From positions 1-15,329 of the forward strand of contig JAFUQW010000145.1 of NCBI GenBank assembly GCA_017472115.1: a stretch of DNA of 15,329 nucleotides, written 5' to 3'. Shown one piece after another: positions 1 to 7,944 of the stretch (position 1 is the first letter of the stretch; each line of letters starts with the position of its first letter). The notes under the pieces were generated by a model. The model saw only the letters and a list, made by a program, of their open reading frames with translations, was not told the origin of the DNA and ran no database searches. Position numbers and translations under genes: made by a program. The stretch is from Bacteroidales bacterium (GTDB taxonomy: Bacteria > Bacteroidota > Bacteroidia > Bacteroidales > UBA932).

Positions 1-174
1 AAAGGTAACAGGGTGCAGGTCATCCTTGAGTGCACTGAGCAGAGAGAGAGCGGTGTACCAGGTATCTCAAGATACATCACTACAAAGAACAAGAAGAATA
101 CAACTCAGCGTCTCGAGCGTAAGAAGTATAACCCATTCCTCAAGAAGGTTACCCTTCACCGCGAGATCAAATAA
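1..174 (+). CDS. rpmG: 50S ribosomal protein L33 (5' end cut by the window)
   Basis: The frame open from base 1 encodes 57 residues, beginning [14 protein letters not shown] and ending VTLHREIK before a TAA at 172-174. This is the bacterial bL33 pattern: a short basic protein of about 55-62 residues, with the [13 protein letters not shown] segment and the [16 protein letters not shown] tail. It is a small structural protein of the large ribosomal subunit. About five N-terminal residues are probably missing. This copy has only one cysteine (residue 11 of the visible part), so it looks like the zinc-independent form. The DUF4295 gene follows 17 nt later and is almost certainly co-transcribed; in Bacteroidetes rpmB usually lies just upstream. 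Family certain; the start is not visible. Confidence 0.96.
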   Translation, partial: KGNRVQVILECTEQRESGVPGISRYITTKNKKNTTQRLERKKYNPFLKKVTLHREIK

Positions 175-176
175 TT

Positions 177-183
177 AGGAGGA
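177..183 (+). promoter_or_regulatory. Strong Shine-Dalgarno site for the DUF4295 gene
   Basis: AGGAGGA lies 8-9 nt before the ATG at 192. It is a near-perfect anti-SD complement. The starts at 453, 1403, 6965, 8011 and 14008 in this window show no such element, as expected for Bacteroidetes, so this site stands out and fixes the start of the ribosomal gene. Confidence 0.8.
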
Positions 184-191
184 AATAAGAT

Positions 192-347
192 ATGGCAAAG
201 AAAGCAGTCGCAACCTTCAAGGCCGGTACACTCAAGAAAATGGTCAAGTGTATCCGTATGGACAAGTCTCCAAAGACAGGAGCTTATGTTTTCACAGAGG
301 AGCTCGTCGAGGAAGACAAGGCTAAGGATTTCTTCGCAAAGAAATAA
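192..347 (+). CDS. DUF4295 family small basic ribosome-associated protein
   Basis: This is a 51-residue basic protein starting MAKKAVATFKAG and ending KAKDFFAKK. It matches the Bacteroidetes-specific DUF4295 family, which is normally encoded between rpmG and ftsY exactly as here. From memory, this family was assigned as a large-subunit ribosomal protein (bL38) in the Flavobacterium johnsoniae ribosome structure; that is recalled knowledge, not something seen here. The composition (11 Lys, one Cys, no membrane segment) fits an RNA-binding ribosomal component. The start is supported by a strong Shine-Dalgarno sequence at 177-183. The gene is the last of the ribosomal operon and is followed 24 nt later by an intrinsic terminator. 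Confidence 0.9.
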   Translation: MAKKAVATFKAGTLKKMVKCIRMDKSPKTGAYVFTEELVEEDKAKDFFAKK

Positions 348-371
348 TTTCCTTGTGATTCTATAAAAGAA

Positions 372-408
372 CGGCACAGTTGAATCTTTTCAGCTGTGCC
401 GCTTTTTT
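372..408 (+). terminator. Intrinsic terminator of the rpmG/DUF4295 operon
   Basis: A 12-bp stem (372-383 with 390-401, one G-T wobble) and a 6-nt loop are followed at once by a run of six T (403-408). It separates the ribosomal operon from the ftsY operon. The T-tract also falls where the -33 region of the ftsY promoter would be. Confidence 0.9.
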
Positions 409-424
409 ATACGCTGAAAAAGTG

Positions 425-432
425 TAAATTTG
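425..432 (+). promoter_or_regulatory. Bacteroidetes-type -7 box of the ftsY operon
   Basis: TAAATTTG is a full match to the Bacteroidetes sigma-A -7 consensus TAnnTTTG. It lies 20 nt before the ftsY ATG at 453. The expected -33 TTTG position, 19-21 nt upstream, falls in the T-tract of the preceding terminator (403-408), which matches only as TTT. It would drive the seven-gene run up to deoC. Confidence 0.75.
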
Positions 433-452
433 CAAGTTAAACCAATTCAGTT

Positions 453-1391
453 ATGGGTATTTTTGACAAAGGAGTGAAGAAAACCAACAGAAGCTTTTTC
501 GAGAAGCTTTCAAGGGCTATCGTGGGAAGAACAGAGATAGATGAGGATGTTCTTGATGCCATAGAGGAGGCTTTGGTCGCTACGGATATGGGTGTTGACA
601 CTACTCTCAAGATCATTGAGAATCTTGAGGAAAGGGTCAGCAGGGACAAATATGTCAACATGGATGAGCTTGTCGATATACTTCGTGATGAGATAGCTGT
701 TCTTCTGAATGTAAAGGAGGGGGAATCATCGGATGATGCAGTCGTTCCTTTCGATTTCTCCAAGAAGCCTTATGTCATCATGGTTGTCGGAGTCAACGGC
801 GTAGGCAAGACTACTACAATCGGTAAGCTCGCAAGCAGTCTGAAGGCTCAGGGCAAGAAGGTTGTTCTCGGCGCGGCGGATACATTCCGTGCGGCTGCTG
901 TTGATCAGCTGACCGTATGGGCTGAACGTGCCGGGGTGGATCTCGTAAAGCAGAACATGGGCTCCGATCCGGCTTCTGTCGCATTCGATACCGTCAAGTC
1001 TGCTGTTGCAAAGGATGCGGATGTCGTGATAATCGATACCGCGGGCAGACTGCATAACAGAATTGATCTGATGAACGAGTTGACCAAGATCCGTAATGTG
1101 ATGAGAAAGGTGATTCCTGATGCTCCGCATGAGGTTCTCCTTGTTCTCGACGGATCGACCGGTCAGAATGCTTTCCAGCAGGCAAAGGAATTTGCAAGGG
1201 CGACCGACATATCGGCACTGGCTGTAACGAAGCTTGACGGAACTGCGAAGGGTGGGGTTGTCGTCGGGATAGTCGATCAGTTCCGCATTCCGATAAAGTT
1301 TGTAGGTATCGGAGAAGGTATTGACGACCTCAAGGTCTTCAACAAGCGAGAGTTCGTGAGCTCGCTCTTTTCAAAAGATGATATTGAATAA
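453..1391 (+). CDS. ftsY: Signal recognition particle receptor FtsY
   Basis: FtsY is the SRP-type GTPase that docks ribosome-nascent chain-SRP complexes at the inner membrane for co-translational insertion. The 312-residue protein shows a short helical N domain (about 1-90) and an NG GTPase domain with all motifs: P-loop GVNGVGKT (113-120), DTFRAAA (143-149), DTAGR (195-199), TKLDGTAKGG (259-268) and the closing GIGE (285-288). The long acidic A domain of E. coli FtsY is absent, as is usual for this phylum. The absence of an M domain and the FtsY-type GIGEGIDDLKVF ending separate it from Ffh. The start is set by the promoter 20 nt upstream; there is no Shine-Dalgarno sequence. pheT follows after 11 nt. 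Confidence 0.97.
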   Translation: MGIFDKGVKKTNRSFFEKLSRAIVGRTEIDEDVLDAIEEALVATDMGVDTTLKIIENLEERVSRDKYVNMDELVDILRDEIAVLLNVKEGESSDDAVVPFDFSKKPYVIMVVGVNGVGKTTTIGKLASSLKAQGKKVVLGAADTFRAAAVDQLTVWAERAGVDLVKQNMGSDPASVAFDTVKSAVAKDADVVIIDTAGRLHNRIDLMNELTKIRNVMRKVIPDAPHEVLLVLDGSTGQNAFQQAKEFARATDISALAVTKLDGTAKGGVVVGIVDQFRIPIKFVGIGEGIDDLKVFNKREFVSSLFSKDDIE

Positions 1392-1402
1392 AAGTAAAAT
1401 AT

Positions 1403-3844
1403 ATGAAGATTTCGTACAATTGGCTCAAAGATTATCTTGAGTGCGACCTCTCTCCCGAGGCCGTGGCAGAGGCATTGACATCGATAGGACTCGAAGTCGA
1501 TGCGTTGGAACAGGTGGAAGAGATACCGGGAGGACTTGCCGGTATCATCGTGGCAGAAGTAGTAGAGTGTGTGGATCATCCGGATTCAGACCATCTGCAT
1601 GTGACAAAGCTCAATACAGGTGATGCGGAGCTTCTTCAGGTTGTCTGTGGCGCACCGAATGTGGCTGCCGGACAGAAGGTGCTCCTTGCAACCGTAGGCA
1701 CTGTGCTCGGTGAGGACTTCAAGATCAAGAAGTCAAAGATCCGTGGCGTCGAGTCATTCGGTATGATCTGTGCCGAGGATGAGCTTGGCATCGGAGAGTC
1801 ACATGACGGAATCATGGTGCTTGAGCCTGAAACACCGGTAGGAATGGCTGCAAAGGATTATCTCGGTCTTGCTACAGATGCCGTGATTGAGATCGGACTT
1901 ACGGCAAATCGTGTCGATGCTGCTTCTCACATAGGTGTGGCGAGAGACCTCTATGCATATCTCAAACATAACGATATTCCTTGCCGTCTGAATATTCCTG
2001 ATGTTTCTGCTTTTGCGGAAGGAGATGGAGATGCTATCCCGGTGGAGGTGACAGCTGCAGACGGCGCACCTCGTTATACCGGTACTACAATCAAGGGCGT
2101 GAAGGTGGCGGCATCTCCTGACTGGCTTCAGAAGAAGCTCCTTTCAATCGGTCTCAGACCTATCAACAATGTGGTTGACATCGCCAATTTCGTCCTTCAC
2201 GAGATAGGTCAGCCTCTTCATGCGTTCGATGCTGCAAAGATAGAAGGCGGCAAGGTGGTTGTCCGTCGTGCCGAGGAAGGGGAGAAGTTCGTCACTCTTG
2301 ACGGCGTGGAGCGCACATTGAGTTCTGCCGACCTGATGATTGCCAATGCAAGCAAGGCGATGTGTCTTGCAGGTGTATTCGGCGGCGAAGAGTCGGGAGT
2401 AACTGAAGATACCACAGATGTATTCCTCGAAAGTGCATATTTCAACCCTGTGTCAATCAGGAAAAGTTCAAAGAGACATGGTCTCAAGACAGATGCTTCG
2501 TTCCGTTATGAGAGAGGTGCGGATCCGCTCGTGTGCGAGTATGCTGCCAAGCGTGCTGCTCTGCTCATTCAGGAGCTTGCCGGAGGACAGATCGTCGGCA
2601 AGATGCAGGAGTTCTGCCCGGAGAAGATCGAGAAAAAGACCGTTGAACTTGACTATGACCGTATCGAGGCATTTATTGGCAAGAAGATAGGTCATGATGT
2701 GATTGAAGGAATCCTTGAAAACCTTGCATACGAATTTGTGGAAAAGACAGATAACGGTGCAAAGGTGGCTGTTCCTTCATATATGGTGGATGTATATCGC
2801 GAGTGCGATGTGGTTGAAGAGATCCTCAGAGTCTATGGCTACAACAACATCGAACTTCCGCAGGCGATGAGGATGTCTGTGAATGCTCCTCAGAAGCCGG
2901 AACCTGAACAGGTGAGGACTTCTATCGCTAACTTCCTTGCAGACAACGGTTTCGTGGAGACTATGAACAACTCGCTCACAAAGTCTGACTATTACGCAAA
3001 GCTCAAGACCTTCCCAGAGGAAAGGTGTGTAAGGATTCTCAATCCTCTCAGCTCTGACCTCAATGTGATGAGACAGACTCTCATCCTTAACGGCCTTGAA
3101 GTGGTGGCATATAACATCAACCGTCAGATAACCAACATCAAGACATTCGAGTACGGTTCTGTCTATTCATTCAATCCTGAATCTGACGGCAAGACTCTCG
3201 GATCATACGAGGAGCATACATGTTATGCGCTCTTCATGAGCGGCCAGCCGGAAAAGTCGTGGAGGACTGATGCCGGCAAGGGAAGCTATTTCCAGCTCAA
3301 GGGTTATCTGGAACTTCTTCTGAAGCGTTTCGGATGTGACATCTACTCACTTGAGACTGATGCAGCTCCTGCAGACATCTTCTCAGAGGGACTCACATAT
3401 GCTCTGCCGGGCAAACGTCAGCCTCTTGCGGTGATGGGTACCATCGCTCCGGCACGACTCAAGCAGTTCGGCATCAAGCAGCCGGTATTTGCGGCCGAGA
3501 TCAACTGGCCGGCACTTTTCGAGCTTGTCAAGAGAAACAAGATCAGGTATAAGGAGCTTCCGAAGTTCCCTGAGGTGAGACGCGACCTTGCGATTCTTCT
3601 CGACGAATCCGTTACATATGCTGACCTCCGCAAGAGTGCCTTCCGTGTAGGAAAGAAGCTTCTCAAGCAGGTGGGGCTCTTCGATGTTTACAGAGGTGAC
3701 AAGATTGCGGAAGGCAAGAAGCAGTATGCGCTCAGCTTCGTGCTTCAGGATCTTGAAAAGACTTTGACAGACAATGATGTGGAACGAGTGATGTCAAAAC
3801 TCCTCTCTACATTCCAGAACGAATTCGGAGCTGTTCTCAGATAG
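1403..3844 (+). CDS. pheT: Phenylalanine-tRNA ligase beta subunit
   Basis: This is the beta chain of the alpha2beta2 synthetase that charges tRNA-Phe; it carries the editing site and tRNA contacts. At 813 residues it has the full bacterial length. Domain order: N-terminal segment; EMAP-type OB-fold tRNA-binding domain (about 40-150, with VCGAPNV at 81-87); B3/B4 editing domain (about 213-385, with LRPINNVVDIAN at 251-262 and FRYERGADP at 367-375); B5 (about 412-480, ending CDVVEEILRVYGY); catalytic-like core; C-terminal FDX-ACB domain (about 720-813, with PEVRRDLAILLDESVTY). No pheS is in the window. It lies 11 nt after ftsY and 1 nt before the next gene, so it is within an operon. In other Bacteroidales I recall ftsY being followed by rimO, so this pairing may be lineage-specific. 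Confidence 0.97.
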   Translation: MKISYNWLKDYLECDLSPEAVAEALTSIGLEVDALEQVEEIPGGLAGIIVAEVVECVDHPDSDHLHVTKLNTGDAELLQVVCGAPNVAAGQKVLLATVGTVLGEDFKIKKSKIRGVESFGMICAEDELGIGESHDGIMVLEPETPVGMAAKDYLGLATDAVIEIGLTANRVDAASHIGVARDLYAYLKHNDIPCRLNIPDVSAFAEGDGDAIPVEVTAADGAPRYTGTTIKGVKVAASPDWLQKKLLSIGLRPINNVVDIANFVLHEIGQPLHAFDAAKIEGGKVVVRRAEEGEKFVTLDGVERTLSSADLMIANASKAMCLAGVFGGEESGVTEDTTDVFLESAYFNPVSIRKSSKRHGLKTDASFRYERGADPLVCEYAAKRAALLIQELAGGQIVGKMQEFCPEKIEKKTVELDYDRIEAFIGKKIGHDVIEGILENLAYEFVEKTDNGAKVAVPSYMVDVYRECDVVEEILRVYGYNNIELPQAMRMSVNAPQKPEPEQVRTSIANFLADNGFVETMNNSLTKSDYYAKLKTFPEERCVRILNPLSSDLNVMRQTLILNGLEVVAYNINRQITNIKTFEYGSVYSFNPESDGKTLGSYEEHTCYALFMSGQPEKSWRTDAGKGSYFQLKGYLELLLKRFGCDIYSLETDAAPADIFSEGLTYALPGKRQPLAVMGTIAPARLKQFGIKQPVFAAEINWPALFELVKRNKIRYKELPKFPEVRRDLAILLDESVTYADLRKSAFRVGKKLLKQVGLFDVYRGDKIAEGKKQYALSFVLQDLEKTLTDNDVERVMSKLLSTFQNEFGAVLR

Positions 3845-3845
3845 T

Positions 3846-4568
3846 ATGTCTAAGATTGCCATACATATAGCGGCTGTTTCTGCAGTAATGCTGCTTCTTC
3901 TCTCGTCATGTGGCAAAGATGACGAAGCCAAGGTCATACCCCGTGGTAAACTGTCGGAAATTTATGCGGAGATGCTGGTTACCGACCAGTGGATAACTTC
4001 CACCCCCGGGATGAGGATGATTGCAGATACGTCGCTTGTCTATGCTCCCATACTCGAAAAATATGGTTACGATCTTGAGGACTATCTGAAGAGTATGGAT
4101 GTATATATGGGTGATCCGGAAAGGTTTTCCAGAATATTGAGGAAATCGGGAGAAATGATTGAAAGAAAGCTCAAGGATGCGGAGATGCGCCTGAGCGAAC
4201 TTCAGCGGAAAGCCATGCTTCCTAAGATCGAAGCTGATTTCAAGCCTGAGGAGTTCTTTCCATATCTTTTCGATGAACCGTATGTCCATTATTATGACAG
4301 TCTTGCCGTCAAGACGGATTCATTGCTTCAGATCTACCGTATTGTAAACGTGGAGAGAGCCGATACTGTGTTTGACGGAGTCAGGATTATAGTGAAATCG
4401 GACACATTGGCTGTGGCTGATACTCTTGCTGCAGAATTGCCTGCAGCCGATACCGTGTCTGTGCCTGAAGTCGTTGACAGGACGGAACGGGAGCTTTTGA
4501 AAGACAGGCAGCCTAAAAGAATCAATAAGAATTTAAAGCAGATCGATCAATGGGAATCAAAAGAATAA
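3846..4568 (+). CDS. DUF4296 lipoprotein, probably surface-exposed
   Basis: This is a 240-residue protein with a type II signal peptide: a hydrophobic stretch (about 7-20), then the lipobox LSSC with the lipidated Cys at 22. The residues after it are GKDDE, very close to the Bacteroidetes lipoprotein export signal described in Capnocytophaga (K followed by acidic residues), so transport to the outer leaflet is likely. Residues about 30-115 carry the DUF4296 pattern (KLSEIYAEMLVTDQW and EKYGYDLEDY); a helical, charged stretch at about 100-128 could form a coiled coil; the tail is basic. The function of the family is unknown. It starts 1 nt after the pheT stop and its end overlaps the next gene by 19 nt, so the two are translationally coupled. 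Confidence 0.85.
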   Translation: MSKIAIHIAAVSAVMLLLLSSCGKDDEAKVIPRGKLSEIYAEMLVTDQWITSTPGMRMIADTSLVYAPILEKYGYDLEDYLKSMDVYMGDPERFSRILRKSGEMIERKLKDAEMRLSELQRKAMLPKIEADFKPEEFFPYLFDEPYVHYYDSLAVKTDSLLQIYRIVNVERADTVFDGVRIIVKSDTLAVADTLAAELPAADTVSVPEVVDRTERELLKDRQPKRINKNLKQIDQWESKE

Positions 4569-5737
4569 CTGCATCGACGGTTTATGTCGGAGAAGGTTTC
4601 GAGCCTATGAGGAACGGCTTTGTGGAATATGATGATTCTGACGGTACGATTGTCTGTGTCGGTCAATGTCCGGAAGGAGAGCATGTGGATGATGGAGCCC
4701 TGGTGCCGGGCTTTGTGAATGCACATTGCCATGTGGAACTTTCTCATCTGCACAGGAAGTTTGTGAAAGGCACAGGGATGGCCGGATTCATAGATCAGAT
4801 CAACGCCTTGCGTGACTGGGCCGGACGTGACAGGAAGCAGGAACTCGTAAAAGAGTGGATGGATCTGATGTGGAGGAGGGGAGTATCTGCCATGGCGGAT
4901 ATAAGCAATGACGATTCGTCCTTTGATATAAAGGCGGTTCATCCTCTTTATACCCGTACTTTCCTGGAGGTATTCGGCAGCGAACCCGAAATGTGCGATG
5001 GGGTCATGAAGGAAGTGAAAGATCTTAATGCCGTGGCAGATGCGGCAGGAATAGATGCAGCTCCTACCCCGCATTCGTGCTATACCATGAGTCCGCAGCT
5101 ACTTTCAGCTTCTGCTGCAGCCGGACTTGCGAAGGGCTGGCTTTCATATCATTCTCAGGAAAGTCTTGAGGAGGAAGATCTTATCCGTTACGGATCGGGA
5201 GCGATGTATGAAAACAGAAAACGTTCCGGCATGAGCACCCCTCCGGTTACCGGAGGATCTTCGCTGGAATATTTTGTCGGGCGTCTTGCGGAAGCTGCTC
5301 CTGCACCATATGATGCACATATTCTTCTCGTCCACAATGTATGTCTGAGTCAGAATGACATAGATGCAGCAAGGAAAGTAATGAATAATGTATGGTGGGC
5401 CATTTGTCCTCTGTCCAATATCTTTATCCACAATGCCTTGCCTCCGGTTCCGCTGATGCGTGCCAATGGCCTGGACATCGTGATAGGCACTGACTCGCTT
5501 TCAAGCAACGATGATCTTGACATGGTGAAGGAAATGCTCTGTATTCATGAGAATTTCCCTGAAGTACCGATGTCGGAGATATTGTCTTGGGCATGCATCA
5601 ACGGTGCGCGGTTCCTGTCTAAGGATGATCTCCTCGGCAGTATTTCGTCCGGAAAGAGACCGGGCATTGTCCGGATAAGCAATATAGGTGCTGACGGACA
5701 TCTTACCGCTGATAGTGTTTCTGAAAGAATCATATGA
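4550..5737 (+). CDS. Amidohydrolase of the cytosine deaminase/chlorohydrolase group (COG0402-like)
   Basis: This is a 395-residue metal-dependent hydrolase. Visible active-site motifs in order: HxH in VNAHCHVELSH (His59, His61), YHSQES (His201, Glu204), LLVHNV (His262), CPLSN (286-290) and GTDSLSSN (Asp315). Together they match the mononuclear-metal deaminases acting on purine-ring or S-adenosylhomocysteine-type substrates, not the binuclear dihydroorotase/urease type. Aminodeoxyfutalosine deaminase belongs to the same group, but no menaquinone genes are nearby, so the substrate is open. There is no signal peptide, so it is cytoplasmic. The gene overlaps the DUF4296 lipoprotein gene by 19 nt, and the radical SAM start follows 1 nt after its stop. 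Confidence 0.85.
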   Translation: MGIKRITASTVYVGEGFEPMRNGFVEYDDSDGTIVCVGQCPEGEHVDDGALVPGFVNAHCHVELSHLHRKFVKGTGMAGFIDQINALRDWAGRDRKQELVKEWMDLMWRRGVSAMADISNDDSSFDIKAVHPLYTRTFLEVFGSEPEMCDGVMKEVKDLNAVADAAGIDAAPTPHSCYTMSPQLLSASAAAGLAKGWLSYHSQESLEEEDLIRYGSGAMYENRKRSGMSTPPVTGGSSLEYFVGRLAEAAPAPYDAHILLVHNVCLSQNDIDAARKVMNNVWWAICPLSNIFIHNALPPVPLMRANGLDIVIGTDSLSSNDDLDMVKEMLCIHENFPEVPMSEILSWACINGARFLSKDDLLGSISSGKRPGIVRISNIGADGHLTADSVSERII

Positions 5738-5738
5738 T

Positions 5739-6497
5739 ATGCTTCATTTTGATGAGATAGTGTTCGGCCCGATAATCAGCCGACGTCTTGGTTCTTCCCT
5801 TGGTGTGAATCTTCTTCCGTCCAAGGGAAAGCTGTGCAATTTCGATTGTATCTATTGTGAGTGCGGATGGAACAGAGACGGTATAAGCGACAGAGTGTTT
5901 CCTGATTTCTCAGATGTTGAAAAGGCTCTGGAAATGAAGATGTCCAAGGCCGCTGAGGAAGGTGTACCGGTTGATTCCATCACCTTTTCAGGAAATGGTG
6001 AGCCGACGATGCATCCTGATTTCCCTCGGATAATCGATTTGACTCTAAGGCTTAGGGACAGGTATTTTCCTCAGGCCAAGATTTCCGTACTTTCCAATGC
6101 TACACTGATAGGACGACAGGAAATCGCTTCCGCCTTGATGAAAGTTGACAATCCTATTCTCAAGCTTGACGGATCCGATGATGAACTTGTGAGGAAGATG
6201 AACAAGCCTGTCGGACATTACAGCGTGAAAGAGATTGTGGAAGGACTGAAGGTGTTCAAAGGTAATTTTGTCCTTCAGACAATGTTTCTCCGGTCATCTG
6301 AAGTCGATACTGCAGCCCCTAAGGCCCTGTCCCGCTGGATGGACATCGTAAGGGAAGTCGCTCCACGTGAAATCATGGTCTATACGATAGATCGTGAGAC
6401 ACCGGACAAGACATTGGGTAAATATTCCGTGGAGGAAATGACGGCATTCGTACAGCCTCTGATCGATGAAGGGTTTAAAATTCAGATACGGGGATAA
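5739..6497 (+). CDS. Radical SAM protein, COG0731-like
   Basis: This is a 252-residue cytoplasmic radical SAM enzyme. The [4Fe-4S]-binding motif is CNFDCIYC (Cys33, Cys37, Cys40), with another Cys at 42. SGNGEPT (84-90) is the GGE-like SAM-binding motif. The opening IVFGPIISRRLGSSLGVNLLP is typical of a family common in Bacteroidetes and related to the Fe-S oxidoreductases grouped with Tyw1. No substrate is known to me and there is no extra SPASM or auxiliary cluster domain. The frame is open further upstream to an ATG at 5688, but that would give a 50-nt overlap and a non-conserved 17-residue extension, so the ATG at 5739 is preferred. Its TAA overlaps the dtd ATG by one base. Confidence 0.87.
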   Translation: MLHFDEIVFGPIISRRLGSSLGVNLLPSKGKLCNFDCIYCECGWNRDGISDRVFPDFSDVEKALEMKMSKAAEEGVPVDSITFSGNGEPTMHPDFPRIIDLTLRLRDRYFPQAKISVLSNATLIGRQEIASALMKVDNPILKLDGSDDELVRKMNKPVGHYSVKEIVEGLKVFKGNFVLQTMFLRSSEVDTAAPKALSRWMDIVREVAPREIMVYTIDRETPDKTLGKYSVEEMTAFVQPLIDEGFKIQIRG

Positions 6498-6952
6498 TGA
6501 GAGTTGTAGTTCAGAGAGTCAAAGAAGCTTCTGTCAAGGTACCTGCAGAGAGCTATGAGGCTTCGATAGGTCATGGCCTGCTTGTGCTTGCCGCATTTAT
6601 TGATGATGATACCGTTGAAGATCTGAAGTGGACGGCGAGGAAGATTGCGGCAATGCGCATATTCGATGATGCTGAAGGGGTGATGAATCTTTCGGTCAGA
6701 GACATTGACGGGGAAGTGATGGCTGTCAGCCAGTTCACCTTGTATGCATCCACAGTCAAAGGCAACCGTCCTTCTTATATCAAGGCGGCAAAGCCTGAAG
6801 TCGCTGTGCCGCTGTATGAAAACTTTCTTTCTATTCTGGAAGAAGAGTTGGGAAAATCGGTGAAAAAAGGTATATTTGGGGCTGATATGAAAGTAGGATT
6901 GGTCAATGACGGTCCTGTTACCATAATAATAGATTCAAAGTTGAAATTTTAA
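6497..6952 (+). CDS. dtd: D-aminoacyl-tRNA deacylase
   Basis: Dtd hydrolyses D-amino acids (and mischarged Gly) from tRNA, a proofreading step in the cytoplasm. The 151-residue length is standard. The two hallmark motifs are present: SQFTLYA (78-84), with the catalytic-site Thr81, and VNDGPVTI (136-143), with the Gly-cisPro pair (139-140) that excludes L-amino acids. The N-terminus MRVVVQRVKEASVKV is canonical. Its ATG overlaps the stop codon of the radical SAM gene (TAATG), and deoC follows after 12 nt. With ftsY, pheT and two ribosomal genes nearby, this is a translation-centred neighbourhood. Confidence 0.97.
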   Translation: MRVVVQRVKEASVKVPAESYEASIGHGLLVLAAFIDDDTVEDLKWTARKIAAMRIFDDAEGVMNLSVRDIDGEVMAVSQFTLYASTVKGNRPSYIKAAKPEVAVPLYENFLSILEEELGKSVKKGIFGADMKVGLVNDGPVTIIIDSKLKF

Positions 6953-6964
6953 CTTAAACATAAT

Positions 6965-7852
6965 ATGGATTATTCAAGCAAATACGGGTATGCTCCTGAT
7001 CAGGAGACAATGAACAGGAATCTTGGCATCATTGCTTCGAATCTTGATGCCTCTGCATCAGATCAGGTCTATAAAGACTGTTTTTCGATGATGGACCTCA
7101 CGACTCTTAAGACAGATGATACCCCTGCGTCGGTGACAAAACTCGTCAACAAGGTGAATTCATTCAATGAGTCTTATCCGGAGTGGCCGCTCCCTGCCTC
7201 AATTTGCATTTATCCTAATTTCGCTTCTACAGTAAAGGAGGCAAGAAAATGCGATGTGAACATAACTGTGGTCTCTGCATGTTTCCCCTCATCACAGAGT
7301 TTCCTTGAAGTAAAGCTCAGAGAGTGTGAACTTGCTGTGGAGCAGGGTGCTGATGAAGTAGATATCGTTCTTGCACTCAATTCTTTTCTTGCGGGTGATC
7401 ATGAGGCTGCATCTCATGAGATACGTGAGGTGCGCAGGTGCATCGATGCTGTGGCAGACAGACAGAACAGGAAAGTCCATCTTAAGGTCATTCTTGAAAC
7501 GGGACTTCTGAGGACCTCGGAGAACATAGCTCAGGCATCGTTTCTTGCTATGGAGGCCGGTGCAGATTTCATAAAGACATCTACAGGTAAGGTTGATACC
7601 AATGCTACTCCGGCAGCTGCATACATCATGTGTGAATGTATCGCCAAGTATCACCAGGCGACAGGAAGGAAGATCGGATTCAAGCCTGCCGGAGGAATAT
7701 CTTCTGCTGCTGATGCGATCTGCTATTATAGGATAGTTGACATGATTCTCGGTAAGGAGTGGCTCAACAAAGAACTCTTCCGTTTCGGGGTGAGCCGCGT
7801 CGCAAACAGCATTTTGTCGGCTGTAGAGCAGAAAACAGTGACTTATTTTTAG
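6965..7852 (+). CDS. deoC: Deoxyribose-phosphate aldolase
   Basis: DeoC reversibly splits 2-deoxy-D-ribose 5-phosphate into glyceraldehyde 3-phosphate and acetaldehyde, feeding deoxynucleosides into central metabolism. The 295-residue protein has the class I TIM-barrel signatures: EVDIVLALN (131-139), KVILETG (174-180), the Schiff-base lysine in FIKTSTGK (Lys204) and the second active-site lysine in GFKPAGGI (Lys240). It is longer than the E. coli enzyme (about 259), mainly through an N-terminal extension of about 40 residues. It is the last gene of the ftsY operon and is followed by two dyad elements, the second a strong terminator. In many Bacteroidetes, as I recall, a MazG-type pyrophosphohydrolase gene sits between dtd and deoC; here it is absent. 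Confidence 0.96.
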   Translation: MDYSSKYGYAPDQETMNRNLGIIASNLDASASDQVYKDCFSMMDLTTLKTDDTPASVTKLVNKVNSFNESYPEWPLPASICIYPNFASTVKEARKCDVNITVVSACFPSSQSFLEVKLRECELAVEQGADEVDIVLALNSFLAGDHEAASHEIREVRRCIDAVADRQNRKVHLKVILETGLLRTSENIAQASFLAMEAGADFIKTSTGKVDTNATPAAAYIMCECIAKYHQATGRKIGFKPAGGISSAADAICYYRIVDMILGKEWLNKELFRFGVSRVANSILSAVEQKTVTYF

Positions 7853-7891
7853 AAAATTTGTTTGATTTTGTTACAAAATTCAACAAATTTT
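7853..7891. repeat. AT-rich imperfect palindrome directly after deoC
   Basis: Two 19-nt arms (7853-7871 and 7873-7891) separated by one T are reverse complements apart from two adjacent mismatches. The palindrome begins on the base after the deoC stop codon and ends 9 nt before the terminator stem. It has no T-tract of its own beyond TTTTT at 7888-7892. It could be a protein-binding site, a bidirectional mRNA 3'-end stabiliser or a weak terminator. Confidence 0.7.
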
Positions 7892-7900
7892 TGACCCTTC

Positions 7901-7935
7901 AAGTGCCCTGCAGATGTCTGTAGGGCACTTTTTTG
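7901..7935 (+). terminator. Intrinsic terminator of the ftsY-deoC operon
   Basis: A stem of up to 14 bp (7901-7914 with 7917-7930, one G-T wobble) is followed by continuing T residues to 7934. It is a textbook Rho-independent terminator between deoC and the fimbrial operon. Confidence 0.92.
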
Positions 7936-7944
7936 CAATTAGCT

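Noticed and set aside
726..1130. 134-residue open frame on the minus strand inside ftsY
   Set aside because: It is antisense to a fully conserved gene, has no recognisable motif, and is explained by codon bias of the + strand.
5688..5738. Earlier ATG for the radical SAM gene
   Set aside because: It would overlap the amidohydrolase by 50 nt and add a non-conserved hydrophobic stretch; the conserved family N-terminus begins at 5739.
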